Assembly (NCBI GenBank): GCA_944359705.1
Contig: CALVSZ010000004.1
Span: 1 to 32,636, forward strand
Reading direction: 5' to 3'
Length of the DNA stretch: 32,636 nt
Origin: an uncultured Bacilli bacterium
Lineage (GTDB): Bacteria > Bacillota_I > Bacilli_A > RF39 > UBA660
Position numbers and translations under genes: made by a program. Each line of letters opens with the position of its first letter. Position 1 is the first letter of the stretch. The notes beneath the pieces were generated by a model that saw only the letters and a list, made by a program, of their open reading frames with translations, was not told the DNA's origin and did no database searches. Positions 16,002 through 23,443 of this stretch are shown piece by piece.

Positions 16002-17822
16002 TTACCTTTCTATAAAATATTCATCATACCATACTAAGAATGAATATATAGTCCATATTTTACGACTATTATCTTTTTTACCTTCTTTGTGTTCATCTAA
16101 AAGTTTAGTAATTTTATCTACTTTAAAGAATTCTGAACTTCTAGAGAATGTTTCTTTTATTTTTGAATAAATATCATCTTCTTTAATCCATTCTCTAATT
16201 GGAACAGGAAAACCTAATTTCTTTTTGTCTGCAAATTTACTTTCTAGCACTTCATTAGCAACACGTCTGAATGCATATTTAGTTTGACCATTTTTTATTT
16301 TATATTTAGTAGGTAGTTCCCTGGCATAATCAATTAGAATTCTATCTAAATACGGAACTCTTACTTCTAGAGAATTAGCCATACTCATTTTATCTGCTTT
16401 TAGAAGAATATCTCCGATTAGCCAAAAATTAAAATCTATATATTGCATTTTAGATACATCATCATATTTTTTACATTTATTATAAAATGGTTCGGTTAAA
16501 TCTTTATATGTCTTTTTACCTGGTTTATAACTAAGTATTTTCTTTACTTCTACAGGTTCAAACATAAATGCATTACCTATATATCTATCTTCTAAGTGTC
16601 TACTTCTTCTATATAAGAAATTAAATCCACGATGATGTCTGAAAGGATATACACATATACCTATAAATCTTCTTATAAAATACGGAATTTTATAATACCA
16701 AGATACAGAAAATGGTTCATGATAGATATTATAACCTCCAAATATTTCATCAGATCCTTCTCCGGATAATGCTACTTTAACATGCTTACTTGCAATATTA
16801 GCAACAAAGTATAAAGCTACTGCTGAAGGGTCTGCTAGTGGTTCATCCATATAATATTCAATCATTGGGAACTTTTCAAAGTATTCTTCTTTTGATATTT
16901 CCTTACTAATATTTTTTACATTAATTTTCTTGGATAAATCTTTGGCATAATCAATTTCACTATATTTTTTATTGGAGTATCCTACAGTAAATGTTTTATC
17001 TACATTAGATAGGGTTGCAATTAACGAAGAGTCTACTCCACTAGATAAGAAGCTTCCTACTTCTACATCACTTACTTTATGAGCTAAAATACTATCATCT
17101 ATTACTTCTCTAATTCCCTGTTCCCACTCTTCTAAGCTTCTTTTATTATTTGGTTCAAATTTAATTTCATAGTATTTCTTAATATTTAATCTACCATTTC
17201 TATATTTAAAATAATGACCAGGCATTAATTTATATACATTTTTAAAAAACGTATCAGAACCTACACTGTATTGAAATGTTAAATATTGTTCTAACATATC
17301 TCTATTTAATTCTTTTTTAAATTTATGATGAGCTAAAAAACTTTTTATTTCGCTTCCAAACATAAAGCTATCTTTCATTTTAGCATAATATAATGGCTTA
17401 ATTCCATAAAAGTCTCTTGCCCCAAATAATTCTTTGGTATTTAAATCATATATAACAAAAGCAAACATTCCTCTTAACATTAAAAGAAAATCTTCTCTAT
17501 ATTCTTCATATCCATGTAATACAACTTCAGTATCTGTATTAGTACTAATTTTATGTCCCTTTGCAATTAAATCTTCTTTTAAATATTTATAATTATATAT
17601 TTCTCCATTAAAAAATATTAATTTATCTTTTTCTTCATTATATATTGGTTGTGATCCACTTTCTAGGTCAATAATAGAAAGTCTTCTAAATCCAAGTGCT
17701 ATATCATCATCTACATAATATCCATCCGAATCAGGACCTCTATGCTTGATTAAATCAGCCATTTTTTTAATTGTTATATCCTTATTTTTTGTTTTATCTA
17801 CAAAACCGACAAATCCACACAT
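16002..17822 (-). CDS. asnB: Asparagine synthase (glutamine-hydrolysing)
   Basis: 606 residues. Residues 1-~210 form the Ntn glutaminase domain: nucleophile Cys2 in MCGFVGF, RHRGPDSDG-like segment, and NGEIYNY. The C-terminal part is the synthetase with the ATP-binding SSGVDSS near residue 262 and GEGSDEIFGGY. The reaction makes asparagine from aspartate, ATP and glutamine. The gene is full length for the AsnB family. The start follows GGAGG by 7 bases, with a TGGTATACT promoter. It is cotranscribed with a NUDIX hydrolase. Some AsnB-like proteins amidate cell-wall peptides instead; I cannot exclude this. Confidence 0.93.
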   Translation of the reverse strand: MCGFVGFVDKTKNKDITIKKMADLIKHRGPDSDGYYVDDDIALGFRRLSIIDLESGSQPIYNEEKDKLIFFNGEIYNYKYLKEDLIAKGHKISTNTDTEVVLHGYEEYREDFLLMLRGMFAFVIYDLNTKELFGARDFYGIKPLYYAKMKDSFMFGSEIKSFLAHHKFKKELNRDMLEQYLTFQYSVGSDTFFKNVYKLMPGHYFKYRNGRLNIKKYYEIKFEPNNKRSLEEWEQGIREVIDDSILAHKVSDVEVGSFLSSGVDSSLIATLSNVDKTFTVGYSNKKYSEIDYAKDLSKKINVKNISKEISKEEYFEKFPMIEYYMDEPLADPSAVALYFVANIASKHVKVALSGEGSDEIFGGYNIYHEPFSVSWYYKIPYFIRRFIGICVYPFRHHRGFNFLYRRSRHLEDRYIGNAFMFEPVEVKKILSYKPGKKTYKDLTEPFYNKCKKYDDVSKMQYIDFNFWLIGDILLKADKMSMANSLEVRVPYLDRILIDYARELPTKYKIKNGQTKYAFRRVANEVLESKFADKKKLGFPVPIREWIKEDDIYSKIKETFSRSSEFFKVDKITKLLDEHKEGKKDNSRKIWTIYSFLVWYDEYFIER

Positions 17823-17842
17823 ATAAATTCCTCCATATATTT

Positions 17843-17851
17843 AGTATACCA
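17843..17851 (-). promoter_or_regulatory. Promoter of asnB-NUDIX (extended -10)
   Basis: TGGTATACT on the minus strand, 20 bases before the asnB ATG. No T-box or other leader fits in this short region. Confidence 0.6.
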
Positions 17852-17867
17852 CGATTATAAGTTAATT

Positions 17868-17909
17868 AAAATAAAAGAACAATGTATATGTTTATATTTT
17901 ACATTATTC
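17868..17909 (-). terminator. Probable terminator after the fic gene
   Basis: On the minus strand GAATAATGT and ACATTGTTC pair over 9 positions (one T-G wobble) with a 15-base loop, then TTTTATTTT. The loop is long, so this is a weaker call. Confidence 0.5.
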
Positions 17910-18547
17910 TATTCCATCTATACAGTTTTCATATATCCATAATTTTATATCATTTGTTTCGTAATATTTAATTAATTTAGCAAAGTATTCTCCTATTTTC
18001 TCTATTGGCACAGAAATAATACCTTGTCCTGTTCTTATCATTTCTTTATTAGCTACTAGATTTGCAACTCTTTTATTACCATCTAAAAACATTTGTGCTC
18101 TTTGAATAAAACAAAACAGTGTAATACATCTTTCTAATTCACGAGATATAGATAATATTTTCTTTAAGTCATCTTCATAATTACATTCACTAGGTAATTT
18201 AGGTCTCCATGATGTACCTGTTATACCTACGCCTTTATTTCTAAATTCTCCAAGTGGTTCTATATTTTGTCCTTTACATATTTCAAAATGAATTTTCTTT
18301 ATATAATCTATAGTTAATTCTGTGTCAATATTATTTAATGTATATTCCCAAGCATCTTTTAACCCCTTTAACTTTAACATATCATCAATACTAATATTTC
18401 CATTATTAACATTATTCATAAAAGAATATGTATCTGCAAAAGTAACTGCTATTCCTTCTAAAATCGCACTCCTATATATCGTATCTACAAGTTTTCTTTT
18501 AGCAAAAATATATTATCTTCATTCGCCATATTGTATTTATTTTTCAT
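17904..18547 (-). pseudogene. Fic-family protein gene, frameshifted near its start
   Basis: The intact downstream frame (171 residues from 18419) is a Fic domain with AQMFLDGNKRVAN where Fic enzymes have HPFxDGNGR; the catalytic His place holds Gln. Upstream of it, on the minus strand, an ATG at 18547 with AAAGGTGATAG starts a frame that stops after 19 codons (at TAG), while the Fic frame itself continues unbroken upstream as AKRKLVDTIYRSAILEGIAVTFADTYSF. The two join if one base is added in the A5 run at 18504-18508 (TTTTT to TTTTTT on the coding strand), giving 214 residues. The insert looks like a normal Fic N-terminal helix. This is either a sequencing error, a slippage-controlled gene or true decay. 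Fic proteins transfer AMP or other groups to hydroxyls, but Gln makes that doubtful here. Confidence 0.8.
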
Positions 18548-18571
18548 AAACTATCACCTTTTATATATTAC

Positions 18572-18577
18572 ATTATA
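18572..18577 (-). promoter_or_regulatory. Likely promoter of the fic gene
   Basis: TATAAT on the minus strand 25 bases before the ATG at 18547, without the TG extension found at other promoters of this window. No clear -35. Confidence 0.45.
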
Positions 18578-18604
18578 CTATAAAATTTATTTTAAATATA
18601 ATAT

Positions 18605-18627
18605 AAAAAGCCAAGATTACTTGACTT
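18605..18627 (-). terminator. Terminator after the 460-residue protein gene
   Basis: On the minus strand AAGTCAAG, TAAT, CTTGGCTT: an 8-bp stem with one G-T pair, then TTTTTATA. It overlaps the end of the gene. Confidence 0.8.
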
Positions 18628-20008
18628 AAAATTCAATATTGGAATTTACTGCATCTTCTATACGTTTGTTATAATCCATGTATAACTCGTATATCATACT
18701 TCCTTCTAATTGTTTTGATAAATTTTCTTCAATTGTTTTAGTGTCTTCTTCTGTTAATTCATTAACATCAATAGCATTACTATAATCAAATTCATCTATT
18801 TTATCTACTACTTTAGAATTTTGGTTATATTTTATTATTCCAAAAGAAACTCCTTGAATAGATACTCCCAATTCTAAATTTATTTTTATTTCTTCTGTAC
18901 TTACATTCTCATATTTATATTTTAAAGTTATATCCATATCTGATGTATCATCAGTAAAAATTAAAGTGTATTCTCCATTATTATTAGATATTTTTATTGT
19001 ACCCATTGGAGTTCCTTCTATACTATATCTATATGTTAAATTTATATTACCACTAGTATCTTTACTTCCTGATACATATACAGGATCTTCACTTATAGTT
19101 TCAAACATATATAAATCATCTATAGCTATATAAGTAATTTTACTCTCTTCAGATGCATCTTTCGTATTAATAGATAAACCAACGATATCAGTATTATCGG
19201 CATATAATGAAAAATATAGACTGCTTGTAAAAGTGCTTTGATCATCTAATTTAAAATTACTTACTAAATTAACTTCCTCCATACCATATGTATCTTTTAA
19301 TATATTAACTATTTCTTCATTTTTTTCCATTTCTGTTAATACATTTAATATGAAATTATATAATTTTTCATTTTCTAATGTATAACAATATTCATCTAAC
19401 TTAAATGATTTCCCTTCAATATCTACATTAAAATCTTTTTCTACGATATCATCTTTATTAATATTTTTATAAATTATATCTCCGACTAGTTCAATTAATC
19501 TTTGAGTATCATTTAGTGACTTTTTATTGTTTATTATATTATCAAAGAAATTATCTATTTCTGCTTTTGTTTCTTCATCTATTTCTGCTTCTAATATTTT
19601 ATCAAAAATGTCTTTTAAATTTAAATATCCTTTTTGATTATTATATAGTAAATCTATATCAAGATATGCTTTATCCCCCTCTAAATATTTAAAGTTATTA
19701 AATATTTTTTTATTTTGATTATCTAATACCACATTATAATTTAGAGATAGAGAATCTATTCCATATGCTTCTTTAATTTCATTAGATGGTACATAACTAA
19801 TATTATTATCTATACTTATTACTTTATTTTCATAATCAAAGTAATTAATTTGTGTTAATATATCATTGCTCATTTTAGTAAAATTAGATATACTTTTTTG
19901 AAAAATACTTTTAGGGAAATTCATATTTAGATATAATTGAAAGCCTATTGCTCCAGATAATAGTATTACTAACACTATTAACGTAATTATTAAACCTCTT
20001 TTTTTCAT
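18626..20008 (-). CDS. Secreted or membrane-anchored protein of unknown function
   Basis: 460 residues. A single N-terminal hydrophobic helix (IITLIVLVILLSGAIGFQLYL, residues about 6-26) follows MKKRG; the cleavage site is unclear, so it may be a signal anchor. There is no lipobox cysteine. The large extracytoplasmic part is acidic, alternates helices with many beta-like strands, and has several YS- and TYRYS-like segments suggesting beta-rich repeats. I recognise no catalytic motif or named family. It is monocistronic between a terminator and its own TGGTATACT promoter. The start follows AGGAGTGAAG. A substrate-binding or cell-wall stress role is a guess I would not defend. Confidence 0.72.
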   Translation of the reverse strand: MKKRGLIITLIVLVILLSGAIGFQLYLNMNFPKSIFQKSISNFTKMSNDILTQINYFDYENKVISIDNNISYVPSNEIKEAYGIDSLSLNYNVVLDNQNKKIFNNFKYLEGDKAYLDIDLLYNNQKGYLNLKDIFDKILEAEIDEETKAEIDNFFDNIINNKKSLNDTQRLIELVGDIIYKNINKDDIVEKDFNVDIEGKSFKLDEYCYTLENEKLYNFILNVLTEMEKNEEIVNILKDTYGMEEVNLVSNFKLDDQSTFTSSLYFSLYADNTDIVGLSINTKDASEESKITYIAIDDLYMFETISEDPVYVSGSKDTSGNINLTYRYSIEGTPMGTIKISNNNGEYTLIFTDDTSDMDITLKYKYENVSTEEIKINLELGVSIQGVSFGIIKYNQNSKVVDKIDEFDYSNAIDVNELTEEDTKTIEENLSKQLEGSMIYELYMDYNKRIEDAVNSNIEF

Positions 20009-20032
20009 TTTACTTCACTCCTCTACATCTAT

Positions 20033-20041
20033 AGTATACCA
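20033..20041 (-). promoter_or_regulatory. Promoter of the 460-residue protein gene
   Basis: TGGTATACT on the minus strand 25 bases before the ATG; the same 9-mer as the asnB promoter. Confidence 0.58.
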
Positions 20042-20113
20042 CATATTTAGACTATAAAACTAAATATCTTTTATGAAAAAATAAATGTATAAATATGTAA
20101 AACAGATGTACTT

Positions 20114-20142
20114 CTTAATTCCAAAGTTAAAACTTCATTAAG
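20114..20142. repeat. Inverted repeat in the 167-base gap
   Basis: CTTAAT and ATTAAG flank an inner inverted repeat AAGTT-AA-AACTT. No T run follows on either strand, so it is not a typical terminator; it may be a protein site or a structured RNA end. The rest of the gap 20009-20175 holds only the promoter described at 20033. Confidence 0.4.
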
Positions 20143-20175
20143 TTGAAAAAGTAAGAACATACGTTTTGTTTTTAA

Positions 20176-20658
20176 TTATATAAAGAATATAATAATTCCA
20201 CCCACAATAAAACTCACTCCAACAATTATAGGAACATTATCGTTAAACAAAGTTATTTTAGGGTTATCTTTTTTATAATAAACTTTAATATTTTTTTCTT
20301 TTAAAAGAAAATTAAATATTCCATTAACTCCAAAATTAGCAGTCGTTTCATAATTTTTTCCATCCACAACGTAGGAAACAACAGGTGCTTTTATCCAATT
20401 AAAATTAAGAAGTTTAAATTTTGTACCTTTTATTACACCATTACAAACTTCATAATTAATTCTTTCAATTTTTCTACTTTTTAATTCACCATATATTGTT
20501 ATTAATCCCATTATTATACATTCAATTGGAATAATAGTAGTAGCAAATACTCCTATAAAATCTTGATTTAAAAAATACAATAATATTATAACTGGCACAT
20601 TAAGGCAAATAATACTAAGCCCTACTATAAAAGGTATAAATTCTTTTTTTATATTCAT
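20176..20658 (-). CDS. DUF3592-like membrane protein
   Basis: 160 residues with two N-terminal hydrophobic helices (about 10-30 and 37-55), a soluble domain, and a last helix (VPIIVGVSFIVGGIIIFFI). The soluble part holds VVSYVVDGKNYET followed by KNIKVYYKKDNPKITLF, the layout of DUF3592 proteins. Function of that family is unknown. The start follows GAGAGGAAGG. A TATAAT at 20705 serves as its promoter, so it is a separate unit from the sortase operon upstream of it. Confidence 0.7.
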   Translation of the reverse strand: MNIKKEFIPFIVGLSIICLNVPVIILLYFLNQDFIGVFATTIIPIECIIMGLITIYGELKSRKIERINYEVCNGVIKGTKFKLLNFNWIKAPVVSYVVDGKNYETTANFGVNGIFNFLLKEKNIKVYYKKDNPKITLFNDNVPIIVGVSFIVGGIIIFFI

Positions 20659-20704
20659 GACTAAATCCTTCCTCTCATAAAAAGATCACTAATTTAGAGT
20701 TAAA

Positions 20705-20710
20705 ATTATA
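20705..20710 (-). promoter_or_regulatory. Likely promoter of the DUF3592-like gene
   Basis: TATAAT on the minus strand; no TG extension and no good -35. The leader is about 40 bases. Confidence 0.45.
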
Positions 20711-20733
20711 CTATATTTATAAGCTAATATTAC

Positions 20734-20749
20734 TCATAAAATTTTATGA
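20734..20749. repeat. Perfect 16-base palindrome at the end of the sortase operon
   Basis: TCATAAAATTTTATGA overlaps the stop codon of the membrane protein gene. It lacks a T run, so it is a poor terminator, and could be an operator for the downstream DUF3592-like gene. Confidence 0.5.
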
Positions 20750-21574
20750 CATTTTCTTTACTTTTTTATATCTTAACATATTCCCTATAACAATTATTAA
20801 TATACCTAGTATAGTAAAAATAGATCCATTAATTAAAAATTTAATTACTATTCCATTTAATATATAGTGAACTGCTATAGATATGGCATCATTTAATATA
20901 ACAATATTATTAATATCTATATTTAATATTATATATAGATATATTGTTATAAGAAGTAATCCTAATGCTAGTAAAGGTATACCGAAAATAGATAATTTAC
21001 GTCTTTTTTTCTTAATATTAAGAAGAATTAAAGATAATATACTTATTATTACAAGAATAATCATTATTATATTAATCATATTAATTTTATTATTTATACT
21101 TGAAATTCCAGTATTTATTTTACTACTATAATCAGTATTCATAATAGTATCTTCGTATTCATTTATAATAATATCTATAAATTTATTAATTGCTTTCTTA
21201 TTTTCTTCTGATAAATATCTATCTTCTAATGATTTATCAATATTAGTAGATAAATTATTTCTAACTACTTCTAAATCAATAACTTTATTATTTCCATCAT
21301 ATATGTTAGATATAATAATATTAGTATCTTCTTTAATTTTATCTCTACTTACAATATTTTCAAGAACAATAGGATCTAATCCTGATTGATAAATATAATT
21401 TTCAAAATTATTTTCTACTTCTGTATATATATTATTATAATAATTACTTTCTTCTAATTTATTTAATATATATTCTTTACTTAAAATAGTGCTATTTAAT
21501 ATATTTATAAGTACTACTATAGTTAAAGATAAATATAATATTATTGCAAATATATACTTTAATAATTTATTCAT
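20744..21574 (-). CDS. Polytopic membrane protein of the sortase cassette
   Basis: 276 residues. One N-terminal hydrophobic helix (YIFAIILYLSLTIVVLINIL), a long extracellular helical loop (about 30-165), then three hydrophobic helices near 167-187, 197-220 and 240-265, with a basic tail. The first segment after the helix (ILSKEYILNKLEESNYYNNIY, and SGLDPIVLENIVS) is a pattern I have seen in undescribed sortase-linked membrane proteins, but I know no function. Its ATG overlaps the sortase stop (TAATG), so it is translated with the sortase. Possible roles are a partner or chaperone of the sortase or substrate; this is inference. Confidence 0.7.
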   Translation of the reverse strand: MNKLLKYIFAIILYLSLTIVVLINILNSTILSKEYILNKLEESNYYNNIYTEVENNFENYIYQSGLDPIVLENIVSRDKIKEDTNIIISNIYDGNNKVIDLEVVRNNLSTNIDKSLEDRYLSEENKKAINKFIDIIINEYEDTIMNTDYSSKINTGISSINNKINMINIIMIILVIISILSLILLNIKKKRRKLSIFGIPLLALGLLLITIYLYIILNIDINNIVILNDAISIAVHYILNGIVIKFLINGSIFTILGILIIVIGNMLRYKKVKKMS

Positions 21575-22197
21575 TATGCTTCTTCCCCACTTACTAATTT
21601 TGAATATACAACATACCTATTAGTAGTATGCCCTAAGGCATTAAATGGATAGCAAGTATATATCATAAGAATTTCTTCTTCTCTTTGAATTGGTAATTTA
21701 TCTTTATCAGTTTCATCTATAACTTGCATATCGTATATTTTATAATTAAATGTTCCATAACTAGTTTTTACAGTAATTATATCTCCAATTTCTAGTTCAG
21801 AGAATCTTCTAAACATATCAGGAGTATTATGCCCTAAATAAACAATACTTCCTCCTTCACTAGGAAAATAACTACCGGCATTATGTCCTACCCCATTTTT
21901 AAGTATTTCATAGGTATCTCCAAAATAAACATCTTTATTTAAATCAATTTTATCTATTTCTAAAGTAGCATACTTTTCTCCATAACTAGGATACGAAGAC
22001 AAATAATTAGTAATTTTATCTACTTCAATTACTTTTTCTTCTTTATTTTCTGCTTCTACTACGGTAATTTTATCTATAAGTGATATATTATTTTTTATGT
22101 CTCGCCCTAAACATAAAAAAATACCTCCTATAGTAAATATAAAAATAAACAAAGCAACTATTATATTACTAACAGTTGCTTTTATAACTTTCTTCAT
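21574..22197 (-). CDS. Sortase (class D/E-like)
   Basis: 207 residues of a membrane-anchored transpeptidase that cleaves a sorting signal and links the substrate to peptidoglycan. N-terminal hydrophobic helix near 10-30, then the beta-barrel with catalytic H123 in YLGHN, C182 in IYTCYPF and R194 in TNRYVVY. The TCYPF and the short form match class D or E. The adjacent substrate has LAYTG, which favours a class E-type specificity, but sequence alone does not settle it. It is 6 bases after the substrate gene stop with no clear ribosome site, so translation probably reinitiates. It is followed by an overlapping membrane protein gene. Confidence 0.9.
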   Translation of the reverse strand: MKKVIKATVSNIIVALFIFIFTIGGIFLCLGRDIKNNISLIDKITVVEAENKEEKVIEVDKITNYLSSYPSYGEKYATLEIDKIDLNKDVYFGDTYEILKNGVGHNAGSYFPSEGGSIVYLGHNTPDMFRRFSELEIGDIITVKTSYGTFNYKIYDMQVIDETDKDKLPIQREEEILMIYTCYPFNALGHTTNRYVVYSKLVSGEEA

Positions 22198-22203
22198 TTC
22201 TAA

Positions 22204-22719
22204 TTAATTAGCACGAACTGTTTTTTTAAATACAACAGCTAAGGCGATTAATGCAGTAAGTGATACAACACCAATTACTGTACCCATATTACTTCCTGTA
22301 TAAGCAAGTGTACCATTATTACTAGAAATTGTTAAAATGTTTTCACCATTTTTGTATATTTCTACTGTTTTTGTTTTAAATACTAAAGAAACATCTAATT
22401 CAGTTGCAGCTTCATTAGCAATATCTTTTAGTTCTTCTTTCTTAGCAGTAGATAAATCATCATATTTTGTAACACCTTCTGCTTCCATGATTGTAGCAGC
22501 TTCGTTTACTTTTTCTAATAATTTTTCTGCTTGTGCTTCAGTTACTTCATTTTCTCTTAAGAATCTGTCTAATTGAACTTTATCACTATCAGTCATTCCA
22601 TATTTCTTTCCTACTTCATAAATCTTATCAGCAGATTCTTCTACTGTTGCAGCTTTTGATACTGGAGCAAATACTACTAGCATTAAAGCTACTACTAATA
22701 CATAACTTAATTTCTTCAT
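22204..22719 (-). CDS. LAYTG-anchored acidic surface protein, likely sortase substrate
   Basis: 171 residues: signal peptide of about 23 residues (ending PVSKA), an acidic helical region (about 25-105), a small beta-like stretch (FKTKTVEIYKNGENILTI), then LAYTG at 138-142, a hydrophobic helix and a KKTVR tail. This is a complete sortase sorting signal with Ala at the second place. The Asp/Glu-rich ectodomain recalls the processed acidic surface proteins that pair with sortases in Bacillus, but I did not establish homology. The start follows GGAAGGG. It is the first gene of a substrate-sortase-membrane protein cassette with its own strong promoter, so it is likely the dedicated substrate. Confidence 0.85.
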   Translation of the reverse strand: MKKLSYVLVVALMLVVFAPVSKAATVEESADKIYEVGKKYGMTDSDKVQLDRFLRENEVTEAQAEKLLEKVNEAATIMEAEGVTKYDDLSTAKKEELKDIANEAATELDVSLVFKTKTVEIYKNGENILTISSNNGTLAYTGSNMGTVIGVVSLTALIALAVVFKKTVRAN

Positions 22720-22743
22720 TATCTCATCCCTTCCTATGATAGC

Positions 22744-22773
22744 ATTATATCATTAATCAATAATAAATTTCAA
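22744..22773 (-). promoter_or_regulatory. Promoter of the sortase cassette
   Basis: TTGAAA at 22768-22773 and TGATATAAT (22744-22752) on the minus strand, spaced 18 bases. A near-consensus promoter 24 bases before the ATG of the LAYTG gene. No terminator separates it from the upstream operon. Confidence 0.78.
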
Positions 22774-22788
22774 TACTTTTATTAAAAT

Positions 22789-22905
22789 TTATTCATTTAT
22801 ATTACTACATTTTTCATCACTTTTTGATATTATTAAACTACAATGAAGAAAAAGAGTTAAAAAAGAGCCAATAATTATACCTAATATCATTCCTAATATA
22901 AACAT
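22789..22905 (-). CDS. Small single-helix membrane peptide, 38 residues
   Basis: I found this frame by hand. The complement of 22789-22905 encodes MFILGMILGIIIGSFLTLFL followed by HCSLI, a charged SKSDEKCSNINE tail and TAA. It is one hydrophobic helix with two later cysteines. The ATG has AGGTGATAAT before it, the same ribosome site type as vanZ and fic. The layout is like DUF3789 peptides, which is a weak match. It is 30 bases past the vanZ stop and is probably cotranscribed. Function unknown. Confidence 0.55.
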   Translation of the reverse strand: MFILGMILGIIIGSFLTLFLHCSLIISKSDEKCSNINE

Positions 22906-22935
22906 ATTATCACCTATAATATTAATATGTTATAT

Positions 22936-23415
22936 TTACTTATATTTATGTCTATTAATAATATAAAAGATAAATGTTCCAATAATACTTCCTGAAAAAT
23001 CTATTAAAACATCACTAAACAGTCCTGTTCTTCCATTCACAAATGTTTGGTGATACTCATCTGTGCATGCAAAGATAAAACAAATAATAAGTGATAGAAT
23101 TATATTTTTATTTATTATTAATTCTTTATGTTTAAAAGCGATTAAAAGAAGAAATGCTAATATAAAATATACACTTGCATGCATAACTTTTCTAAGTGGG
23201 TAATTAAGTTTATTAGCAAGTTCTAGTTTTTCATTATTAGATAAATCTATATTTGTTATTCCAACTTTGTTAGTTATTTTAACACTTATTTCTATAACTT
23301 TACTTATAATACCTATACTCTTACTATTAGACTCATTAGTATCCATAGCAGAAAAGTTAAATATAATTAATGCCCAAAGAACAACTAATATATAACTTAT
23401 TATTTTTTTAGTCAT
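22936..23415 (-). CDS. VanZ-family membrane protein
   Basis: 159 residues with about four hydrophobic helices. The C-terminal segment ACTDEYHQTFVNGRTGLFSD is the VanZ signature; an NxP-type and LRKVMHASVYFILAF segment comes before it. VanZ of vancomycin operons gives low teicoplanin resistance, but most members, like this one, have no resistance genes nearby; the biochemical role is not known. The ATG follows AAAGGTGATAAC. It is near the 3' end of the polysaccharide operon, 28 bases past the Fe-S protein. Confidence 0.88.
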   Translation of the reverse strand: MTKKIISYILVVLWALIIFNFSAMDTNESNSKSIGIISKVIEISVKITNKVGITNIDLSNNEKLELANKLNYPLRKVMHASVYFILAFLLLIAFKHKELIINKNIILSLIICFIFACTDEYHQTFVNGRTGLFSDVLIDFSGSIIGTFIFYIINRHKYK

Positions 23416-23443
23416 GTTATCACCTTTAATAAAACAATTTTAT

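Noticed and set aside
22936-23415. VanZ as evidence for glycopeptide resistance
   Set aside because: No vanHAX or vanRS genes are near; VanZ-like proteins are common in glycan clusters without resistance.
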